A stretch of 38,024 nt of DNA from the NCBI GenBank assembly GCA_030680835.1, contig JAUXUD010000019.1:1-38024 (forward strand). The letters are read 5' to 3'. The stretch is from Bacteroidota bacterium. GTDB lineage: Bacteria > Bacteroidota > Bacteroidia > UKL13-3. Numbering within the stretch: the stretch's first letter is position 1; each line of letters begins with the position of its first letter. The notes beneath the pieces were generated by a model that saw nothing but the letters and a program-made list of their open reading frames with translations, was not told the DNA's origin and ran no database searches. Below, one piece after another: positions 17,841-24,126 of this stretch. The position numbers and the translations under genes were made by a program.

Positions 17841-18674
17841 ATGATCGAAATTGGTAAAAAAAACACATTAAAAGCCATCCGGAATACGAGTGTTGGTATA
17901 TTTTTAGGAGATGAAGAGGGGAATGAAGTTTTATTGCCGAACAAATATGTTCCTAAAACATTAGGCGCAGAAGAAAATATTGAAGTTTTTGTATATAAAG
18001 ATTCGGAAGACCGGGTTGTTGCAACCACGTTGGAGCCCTATCTGATGGTGGATGAGTTTGCCCTGTTACGTGTGAATGAGGTGGCTCCCTTTGGTGCTTT
18101 TATGGATTGGGGTATGGAAAAGGATTTGCTGGTACCTTTTAAAGAACAGTCCGAAAAAATGTATGAGGGCAAGGAGTATGTAGTATACATGTATCTCGAC
18201 AATGAAACCCAGCGTTTGGTAGGTACCACCCGCATGAATAAAGTGTTGAATAACGATGAAATTGATTTTAAGGAAGGCGAAGAAGTTGCCATGATGGTTT
18301 ATGAAAACACCCACCTGGGTTATTTTGTAATTATTGAAGGCAAACATAAAGGATTGATTTATCATAACGAAGTGTATAAACCTATTTTACCCGGAGATAT
18401 TTTAACCGGTTATATTAAAAAAATAAAGGAGAATAACGAGATAGATATCAGTTTGCAAAAAATAGGTTTCGAACATGTAACCGAGCAAACCGACGAGGTA
18501 CTGAATTACCTGAAAGCCAACCAGGGTTTCCTGGAACTCACGGATAGCAGCACCCCTGAGCAAATCGCAGCCAAATTGCATATCAGCAAAAAAACCTTCA
18601 AGAAATCAATAGGCATTTTATACCGCCAACGCTTGATTCGTATTGAACCGGATGGGGTTTATCTGGTGAATTGA
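17841..18674 (+). CDS. CvfB/YitL-like S1-domain RNA-binding protein
   Basis: A 277-residue protein of the CvfB family: tandem S1-like OB folds followed by a C-terminal winged helix. Visible segments are KNTLKAIRNTSVGIFLGD (first OB), LLRVNEVAPFGAFMDWGMEKDLLVP (second), a third S1-like part (ILTGYIKKIKENNEIDISLQ) and the winged-helix end (TPEQIAAKLHISKKTFKKSIGILYRQ). In Gram-positive bacteria CvfB binds RNA and affects virulence-factor expression; its role in Bacteroidota is undefined. ATG 17841 is preferred over the adjacent GTG at 17838. A heptamer array starts at the first base after the TGA stop. Confidence 0.9.
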   Translation: MIEIGKKNTLKAIRNTSVGIFLGDEEGNEVLLPNKYVPKTLGAEENIEVFVYKDSEDRVVATTLEPYLMVDEFALLRVNEVAPFGAFMDWGMEKDLLVPFKEQSEKMYEGKEYVVYMYLDNETQRLVGTTRMNKVLNNDEIDFKEGEEVAMMVYENTHLGYFVIIEGKHKGLIYHNEVYKPILPGDILTGYIKKIKENNEIDISLQKIGFEHVTEQTDEVLNYLKANQGFLELTDSSTPEQIAAKLHISKKTFKKSIGILYRQRLIRIEPDGVYLVN

Positions 18675-18927
18675 TGTACGCTTGCCTGCCGTAACTTTGT
18701 GAAGGCAGGATGTACGATGTACGATGTACGATGTACGATGTACGATGTACGATGTACGATGTGCAATGTACGATGTGCAATGTACGATGTGCAATGTACG
18801 ATGTGCAATGTACGATGTGCAATGTACGATGTACGATGTACGATGTACGATGTACGATGTACGATGTACGATGTACGATGTACGATGTACGATGTACGAT
18901 GTACGATGTACGATGTACGATGTACGA
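18675..18927 (+). repeat. TGTACGA heptamer array 2 (31 units plus one detached)
   Basis: The first unit (TGTACGC, 18675-18681) begins at the base after the cvfB stop. A 29-bp palindromic element (18682-18710) interrupts, then 31 consecutive units of exactly 7 bp run from 18711 to 18927. Of these, 26 are TGTACGA and five are TGTGCAA. The variant occupies units 8, 10, 12, 14 and 16, giving a 14-bp higher-order repeat in the left half. There are no stops in any of six frames. Orientation matches cvfB. Confidence 0.97.
18682..18710. repeat. Dispersed palindrome inside heptamer array 2
   Basis: CCTGCC (18685-18690) and GGCAGG (18704-18709) flank the loop GTAACTTTGTGAA. The loop resembles that of the palindrome at 27184-27209 (GAAGCCTTGGCGAA), and the arms resemble those at 13129-13153. 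It separates the first heptamer unit from the rest of the array, which looks like an insertion into the array. Confidence 0.7.
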
Positions 18928-19027
18928 TGTAAATTTTAAGGGGTACAAGGTAGGATAGATTTTTGTAAAATAGCAAAATCCTATTAACTATACCTCAAGC
19001 CTAATTAGTGTATGACCACATAATACG

Positions 19028-19165
19028 GAGTCTGAGCTAGAATGTTCTCTGGCAAGGCTTGCGAAGTCACCAAAAAGCGCCCCCGATAGCTATCGGGGGT
19101 GCTGGTGTACATGAGCATTTTTGGGGATGAGCATAACGCAGCCAGAGGACATTATAGACAGACTC
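19028..19165. mobile_element. MITE-like 138-bp inverted-repeat element
   Basis: Termini GAGTCTG and CAGACTC (19028-19034, 19159-19165) are followed inward by AATGTTCTCTGGC on the left and its near-complement GCCAGAGGACATT on the right (one mismatch in 13). The centre is a perfect 20-bp palindrome, CCCCCGATAG and its complement, at 19080-19099. The inner arms differ in length (about 26 and 41 bp). No coding frame is present, so it looks like a non-autonomous palindromic element. Its right terminus ends exactly where the TAG stop of the DUF4296 gene begins. A shorter copy of the central palindrome occurs at 37986-38001. Confidence 0.6.
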
Positions 19166-19584
19166 TAATTAACAGTTACTTTAATTGTGGATATGGAATC
19201 ATTTAATGATTTTACATCTTTCCCTCTCAGTTCTGATTCTTTACGATGCAATATCTCGAGAACTACAGTGTATATGCTATCCATTTCATCGGGGGTACTG
19301 AGGTAATAGTGATAACTACCTTCAAAATCTTCTTTTTTTACCGCATGCTTCTTATAGATAAAATCATAATAGCCGGCATGGGTCATATTGCTGGTATCCG
19401 GGTGTAGATTTTTTTGTGTTACCGCCGATTCAGCAAGTTGAATATCACTGATTACTGCTGCCATTTGCTGTCGGTTCAATAAGTTTTTAGGCTTGGCAGT
19501 TTGATTGATTCTGTTGTTTTCACAAGATATACTTAGTACAAGTGAAAACAGAAACAGATATTTGAAAAATTTTATTATACGCAT
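19165..19584 (-). CDS. DUF4296 lipoprotein
   Basis: A 139-residue lipoprotein with signal FFKYLFLFSLVLSISC (Cys21 lipidated). The mature part matches DUF4296, a small family restricted to Bacteroidota: LLNRQQMAAVISDIQLAES near the start, then FIYKKHAVKKEDFEGSYHYYLSTPDEMDSIYTVVLEIL. The biochemical role is unknown. The stop codon abuts the MITE-like element. Its ATG (19584-19582) overlaps the divergent yggS ATG (19583-19585) within the tetramer CATG, so no intergenic promoter space exists and each gene's promoter must lie inside the other. Confidence 0.9.
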   Translation of the reverse strand: MRIIKFFKYLFLFSLVLSISCENNRINQTAKPKNLLNRQQMAAVISDIQLAESAVTQKNLHPDTSNMTHAGYYDFIYKKHAVKKEDFEGSYHYYLSTPDEMDSIYTVVLEILHRKESELRGKDVKSLNDSISTIKVTVN

Positions 19585-20242
19585 GGTAGCCGCAAATATT
19601 CAAAAAATTAATGATGAAATCAGCAATCGGGCAAAGTTAATTGCTGTAAGTAAAACAAAACCTGTAGAAACCATACTGGAAGCCTATCAGGCAGGGCAAA
19701 GAATTTTTGGAGAAAATAAGGTTCAGGAAATGGTGGCTAAACAAATTGCATTGCCTAAAGATATTGAATGGCATTTAATTGGTCATTTGCAAAGCAATAA
19801 AGTTAAATATATCGCACCTTTTGTAGCCATGATCCATTCGGTTGATAGCTATAAATTGTTGGAAATTATTAACAAAGAAGCTCAAAAAAATAAGCGTATT
19901 ATTAAATGCCTGTTGCAAATATTTATTGCCCATGAAGAGTCAAAGTTTGGAATGGATCGGACAGAAGTATTGGAGTTATTAAACAATCCTGCATTAAAGG
20001 TTTTAGATTCAATTGAAATTTGTGGCGTTATGGGAATGGCCAGCAACACAGATGATTTGGTGCAAATCAGAAATGAATTCAGAGGATTAAAACAGTTGTT
20101 TACAGAACTCAAAAACACTTTTTTCCTGAACCAAAGCAGTTTTCGTGAGATCTCTATGGGGATGAGCAGTGATTACAAAATTGCTCTTGAGGAAGGCTCG
20201 ACTTTGATTAGAGTGGGAAGTCTGATTTTTGGTGAAAGGTGA
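19583..20242 (+). CDS. YggS-family PLP homeostasis protein
   Basis: The 219-residue protein belongs to the YggS/PLPBP family, single-domain TIM barrels that bind pyridoxal 5'-phosphate and buffer its free level; no catalytic activity is established. The PLP lysine lies in LIAVSKTKP (Lys24). Other family signatures are IFGENKVQEM, WHLIGHLQSNKVKYI, HSVDSYKL, EESKFGMD, GVMGMAS and REISMGMSSDYKIALEEGSTLIRVGSLIFG. ATG 19583 is selected because homology starts there; an upstream in-frame ATG at 19505 would add 26 residues that are antisense to the lipoprotein signal peptide. Divergent from the DUF4296 gene with overlapping start codons. Confidence 0.95.
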   Translation: MVAANIQKINDEISNRAKLIAVSKTKPVETILEAYQAGQRIFGENKVQEMVAKQIALPKDIEWHLIGHLQSNKVKYIAPFVAMIHSVDSYKLLEIINKEAQKNKRIIKCLLQIFIAHEESKFGMDRTEVLELLNNPALKVLDSIEICGVMGMASNTDDLVQIRNEFRGLKQLFTELKNTFFLNQSSFREISMGMSSDYKIALEEGSTLIRVGSLIFGER

Positions 20243-20276
20243 ATGCCAAAATTGTGAAATCGTTTTCGGTAATTAT

Positions 20277-21431
20277 TTACATTTTATAAGGTTTAAGAGA
20301 CTGGAAATTGATGCCTAAACCAACAGTCACAGTATTTACTTTCCCAATACTGTATTCAGCACTTATTGTTACCATGTATAACTTCATTCTTAAACCAGCA
20401 TTCATTCTTACATTACTCATGGTAGTTTCTAAATTAACAGGATTGCTCACCTTTTCGATTATGGTTACATTATTACCCCCTTCATTGTTTTTATTAGGTG
20501 ATGTAATTGGAAAATCTCCTTCAAATTTAAGATGCACTTTTGACCATGCATAATTTACCCCAATATAAGGATCAACACCAATGTTTTTGAAAGGACTGAA
20601 ATCTTTTGAAACGATAATTCCGCTCGTGAAGGCAGCTCCCGTAAAATTGATACTCTGGTTACTATAATTAAAACCTGGGTCTGGATTATAAGCTGTTGGA
20701 TCAACCTGAAGTAGTGACTTTGTTAATTCTGCTCCAAAATTTGTGTAACCAATAAACACGGAACAATCAAATGGCCTTTTAGAATTCAATAACACATCAT
20801 TATAACGCGGAATCCATTGGATAAGATCATGTTTTACCCCAATCCCAAATAAACGAACCTTATAATAATCCGGAAATAATGTTTTAGGAAAATACCGGAT
20901 GGTTAATTGAGTATTTTTTATTATCCCGAGACTCAGCTGAAGCATTGGTAATGAAGGGGTATAGGTTGATCCAATTCCATTGGGCATTGTAAATTCGGAA
21001 ATCAGCGTATCTACTCCGCCAACGTTTGATCTTACGTAAGCTTTTGGAGGATTTGCCTCTTTAATTCCGTACAATGAAGGTCTTTTTGGATCAACTCCCG
21101 GAGCAAGCACAAGATAGGGTTTACTACGGTCTGTATTAAGTCCGAGATTATTGATATTGTATGATTGATCCACTTTATCAACCAGGCCTATACCCAGGTT
21201 AAACCGGAGATCAAAACCCCATAATCCCAAGGGTTTTGCTGTATTGTACCAACCATCATTAATTCCCTGCCCGAATCCTTTAAGACTTGGAGCAAAGTAA
21301 GCATTAATTAATTTTGTTCCATCAGAAACACCTGCTTTGAGAAAGTTGCCCGACTGTTCCTGTGCTTTCACACCCGAAGTATACATCAGGATAAATAGCG
21401 TTATACTACTTACTTTTATTATTTGTTTCAT
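20277..21431 (-). CDS. DUF6588 family exported protein
   Basis: A 384-residue protein with signal peptide MKQIIKVSSITLFILMYTSGVKAQ. The mature part begins with AGVSDGTKLINAYFAPSLKGFGQGINDGWYNTAKPLGLWGFD, the hallmark of DUF6588, followed by alternating beta strands (LQLSLGIIKNTQLTIRYFPK, LFGIGVKHDLIQWIP) and a C-terminal strand region. This suggests an outer-membrane or periplasmic beta-rich protein. Function is unknown. ATG 21431 is preferred over ATG 21473 because it places the signal peptide at the N-terminus. It ends 35 bp from the convergent yggS stop, with no clear terminator visible between them. Confidence 0.85.
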   Translation of the reverse strand: MKQIIKVSSITLFILMYTSGVKAQEQSGNFLKAGVSDGTKLINAYFAPSLKGFGQGINDGWYNTAKPLGLWGFDLRFNLGIGLVDKVDQSYNINNLGLNTDRSKPYLVLAPGVDPKRPSLYGIKEANPPKAYVRSNVGGVDTLISEFTMPNGIGSTYTPSLPMLQLSLGIIKNTQLTIRYFPKTLFPDYYKVRLFGIGVKHDLIQWIPRYNDVLLNSKRPFDCSVFIGYTNFGAELTKSLLQVDPTAYNPDPGFNYSNQSINFTGAAFTSGIIVSKDFSPFKNIGVDPYIGVNYAWSKVHLKFEGDFPITSPNKNNEGGNNVTIIEKVSNPVNLETTMSNVRMNAGLRMKLYMVTISAEYSIGKVNTVTVGLGINFQSLKPYKM

Positions 21432-21626
21432 TTCTATTTGTTTTACCCGAGAGTGGGTTTTAACAATATACAATGTTAGGCAGGGTTAATCGTCGGCTAG
21501 TTACAGAATTATAGGAAAATGATACATGATTCACTTTTTTAATGCCCGCTTTTTCAAACATTGGGTTCGATTGAATGCATTATAATAATTTCTGTCTATT
21601 TCCTATCTTTCAAAAAAGAAGAGGTT

Positions 21627-21989
21627 ATGGAAACACGTATATGTCAGTTTTGCAATGAACCGCTAAGGGGCCGGCAAGATAAAAAGTTCTGTGATGACGC
21701 ATGTCGCAGCGCTTTTAACAATAAAATAAATTGTGATCAAACCAATACAATGCGAAATATTAATAATGTGCTGAGAAGGAACAGAAGAATTTTAGAAGGG
21801 CTTTTAACCCAGGTAAAAGACCATAAAACCAAAGTTAGTGAAAAGAAAATACAAGAATTGGGATTTATTTTCAATTTCCATACACATACCCAAACTTCCA
21901 AAACCGGAGCCAAATATTTTTTTTGCTATGATTATGGCTATATGCCCCTTAACAATGAATATTTAATTGTAGTAAAGAGTAAAACGTAA
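21627..21989 (+). CDS. Zn-ribbon protein of unknown function
   Basis: A 120-residue protein. The N-terminal motif ETRICQFCNEPLRGRQDKKFCDDACRSAF has Cys6, Cys9, Cys22 and Cys26 (C-x2-C-x12-C-x3-C), a treble-clef/Zn-ribbon like MYM or DUF2116 fingers. The middle is a basic helical region (INNVLRRNRRILEGLLTQVKDHK) and the C-terminus is beta-rich (AKYFFCYDYGYMPLNNEYLIVV). Similar small proteins are widespread in Bacteroidota without known function; nucleic-acid binding is plausible but only inferred. ATG 21627 is preferred; an in-frame start at 21561 would add an unrelated tail. Heptamer array 3 starts 5 bp after the stop. Confidence 0.8.
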   Translation: METRICQFCNEPLRGRQDKKFCDDACRSAFNNKINCDQTNTMRNINNVLRRNRRILEGLLTQVKDHKTKVSEKKIQELGFIFNFHTHTQTSKTGAKYFFCYDYGYMPLNNEYLIVVKSKT

Positions 21990-21994
21990 TTTAA

Positions 21995-22078
21995 TGTACG
22001 ATGTACGATGTACAATGTACGATGTACGATGTACGATGTACGATGTACGATGTACGATGTACAATGTACGATGTATAA
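21995..22078 (+). repeat. TGTACGA heptamer array 3 (11 units)
   Basis: Eleven 7-bp units from 21995 to 22071 (nine TGTACGA, two TGTACAA), then a decayed unit TGTATAA. It begins 5 bp after the stop of the Zn-ribbon gene, in that gene's orientation. It also forms the left side of a pair of oppositely oriented arrays that enclose the four-helix-bundle gene. Confidence 0.95.
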
Positions 22079-22167
22079 TATGCAATGGATAAATGAGAAT
22101 TTATTTTGTCCAAAATGTAACGCGCTGAATATTGATAGTATGTGATAATAAATGAAATTGTAATAAA

Positions 22168-22524
22168 ATGAAAGAAGTCCTTAAATTAAGAACTAAAAAA
22201 ATTGGTATTGATGTGATTATGCTGATTGATGAATTGCCTAATAAGCCTTCAGCGTGGGCAATTGCTAAACAAATTGTTAAAAGTTCAACATCTATAGGGG
22301 CTAATTACCGGGCTTCCTGTAGGGCAAAATCTAATGCTGATTATATCAATAAACTTAAAATAGTTGAAGAAGAATCAGACGAAACTATTTATTGGTTAGA
22401 AATCATTGAAGAAAGCAAGTTATTGAATCCGGAAAAAATAAAACGAATAAAAAATGAAACAATGGAAATCCTTGCCATCGTTGTTGCCACAATAAAAACA
22501 ATGAGACTAAAAATCAATCAATAA
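22168..22524 (+). CDS. Four-helix-bundle protein (23S IVP / Avd-like)
   Basis: A 118-residue all-helical protein matching the 23S-rRNA-intervening-sequence protein / four-helix-bundle family. Signatures are LRTKKIGIDVIMLIDELPNK, then WAIAKQIVKSSTSIGANYRASCRAKS, and KLKIVEEESDETIYWLEIIEES. The fold is shared with Avd, the accessory protein of diversity-generating retroelements, which binds reverse transcriptase and RNA. No reverse transcriptase or 23S rRNA gene is present in the window, so this is a standalone copy. Standalone genes of this kind are common in Bacteroidota and unexplained. It lies between two TGTACGA arrays of opposite orientation (21995-22078 and 22545-22659). Confidence 0.9.
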   Translation: MKEVLKLRTKKIGIDVIMLIDELPNKPSAWAIAKQIVKSSTSIGANYRASCRAKSNADYINKLKIVEEESDETIYWLEIIEESKLLNPEKIKRIKNETMEILAIVVATIKTMRLKINQ

Positions 22525-22544
22525 GGCAAGTAATTTTTTATATA

Positions 22545-22659
22545 TCGTACATCTTATATTGTATACTGTACATTGTACAAAGTACATCGTAGGTTTCGAT
22601 TCCGCTCAACCTGACAGGAGTACATTGTACATTGTATATCGTACATCGTACATTGTTAT
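22545..22659 (-). repeat. TGTACGA heptamer array 4, interrupted and degenerate
   Basis: On the minus strand, reading away from the DEAD-box gene, units begin 3 bp after its TAA stop (22656-22658): two TGTACGA, then TATACAA and TGTACAA. A dispersed element of about 27 bp (22594-22620) follows, then seven more diverged units to 22545. Spacing is 7 bp throughout. It is the most decayed of the four arrays, and its orientation is opposite to array 3. Confidence 0.88.
22594..22620. repeat. Dispersed TTCGAYTCCGCTC element inside array 4
   Basis: This roughly 27-bp stretch splits the heptamer array. It shares about 20 of 24 bases with the right arm of the inverted repeat at 29424-29446 (core CGACTCCGCTC, then CTGACA), so both belong to one dispersed family. 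Confidence 0.65.
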
Positions 22660-23993
22660 TTCTTCCTGGCTCTGTTCCGCTCCACGCCGCGGTTTCTGGG
22701 TTTTGTTTTGTGGGGTTTCCTTTTACGTGGACCTCCTAAATGTTCTTTTTTGTTTTTTGCTTTTTTCTCATGAACCGCACTTTGGGTGCTTTTGCGTTTC
22801 TGATTTTTAAAATAGTTTTTAACCAAAACGGCAGGCAATTCATCTTCCGTAAATAGGGATGAAACTTCTACTGCATCGGGCAGTTCTGTAATTTCAATTT
22901 CCCTTTTCATCAGGGTTTCAATTGCTTTTAAATAAACCTCTTCAGGCGCATTTGCAAAGGTTATGGCAATACCGGCCTTGCCCGCCCTGCCGGTTCTTCC
23001 AATTCTGTGCAGGTAATCGCCCGGTGCAGCCGGTGTGTCAAAATTAATTACATGCGTAACGTCTTTAATATCCAAACCCCTTGCAGCAATATCGGTGGCA
23101 ATTAACACCCTGAATTTGCCTTCCTGAAACTGAGATAATGTGGTAAACCGGTTGCTTTGTGTTTTACCCGAATGGATCAATGCTACCTGATCCGTGTATA
23201 CCGCGTTCACCTGTTCAAACAAACTGTCGGCAAGCTTTTTACTGGCTGCAAAAACCATAATTTTGCTCATGCTTGCATCTGTCTTCAGCAAATGCAGAAG
23301 CAATCTCACTTTGGTCTGATAATTTGGAACATGATAAACGCCCTGAATAATTTTATCCAAAGGGGTGCCATGCGCAGCAATTTCAATTTTTTTGGGGTTG
23401 GTAAAAAATATAGAAATAATCATTTCAATATCCGGCGACAAGGTTGCGGAAAACAAAATATTTTGTCGTTTGGGAGGCATTAAATCCATAATGGTGGTGA
23501 GCTGTGAACGAAATCCCTGATCCATCATTTCGTCCACTTCATCAATTACCAGATGTTGCGCAAGTTTTAAATTCAATGACCCGATTGCAGCCAGGTCAAT
23601 TAAACGCCCCGGTGTGGCTACCAAAATGTCCAAACCGTTAAATACGGCCTGCTTTTGCGGGTTGATGTTTGAGCCTCCATAAATGCCCGTATAACGTAAA
23701 GTGATGTATTTGCTTAATTTTTCAATCTCCTGAACCACCTGCATCACCAACTCCCGGGTGGGCACTAATATTAATGTTTTGGGATGCTTTGATTTGGAAA
23801 ATTTATGCTGCCTTAAAATAGGCAACAGGTAGGCAAATGTTTTTCCGGTGCCGGTTTGGGCAAGGCCAATTACATCCTGACCCGACATGATAACGGGGAA
23901 CGCCTGTTCCTGGATTGGGGTGGGATGTATGTACTCTAATTCCTCCAACGCACTTAGTAAAGAGGCGTTTAGGTTTAATTCTTCAAAATTCAA
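22656..23993 (-). CDS. DEAD-box RNA helicase (RhlE-like)
   Basis: A 445-residue ATP-dependent RNA helicase with the full set of SF2 motifs: Q motif (HPTPIQEQAFP, residues 23-33), motif I AQTGTGKT (45-52), PTRELV, TPGRLID, motif II as DEVD rather than DEAD, SAT, ARGLDI, and HRIGRTGRAGKAG. A basic C-terminal tail (KNKKEHLGGPRKRKPHKTKP...) would add non-specific RNA binding, as in RhlE-type proteins that act in ribosome assembly or cold adaptation. The start is ATG 23993. The TAA stop is 3 bp from the first heptamer unit of array 4. Divergent from mutS2 across a 133-bp gap. Confidence 0.95.
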   Translation of the reverse strand: MNFEELNLNASLLSALEELEYIHPTPIQEQAFPVIMSGQDVIGLAQTGTGKTFAYLLPILRQHKFSKSKHPKTLILVPTRELVMQVVQEIEKLSKYITLRYTGIYGGSNINPQKQAVFNGLDILVATPGRLIDLAAIGSLNLKLAQHLVIDEVDEMMDQGFRSQLTTIMDLMPPKRQNILFSATLSPDIEMIISIFFTNPKKIEIAAHGTPLDKIIQGVYHVPNYQTKVRLLLHLLKTDASMSKIMVFAASKKLADSLFEQVNAVYTDQVALIHSGKTQSNRFTTLSQFQEGKFRVLIATDIAARGLDIKDVTHVINFDTPAAPGDYLHRIGRTGRAGKAGIAITFANAPEEVYLKAIETLMKREIEITELPDAVEVSSLFTEDELPAVLVKNYFKNQKRKSTQSAVHEKKAKNKKEHLGGPRKRKPHKTKPRNRGVERNRARKK

Positions 23994-24126
23994 ACGGATT
24001 TTTTGTTAGTGTATAGAATGCTTATAAAGGTACAAAAATAACGACTTAAACGGCTATTTCTCAGGTATATTTTCTGCATACTCACAAATACGCTTAATTT
24101 GCATCGAATTTAAAATCTAAAGTATC

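Noticed and set aside
18711-18927. CRISPR array
   Set aside because: Units are contiguous 7-mers with no spacers, and no cas genes are present.
21995-22659. Diversity-generating retroelement
   Set aside because: The four-helix-bundle protein resembles Avd, but there is no reverse transcriptase, template repeat or variable repeat in the window.
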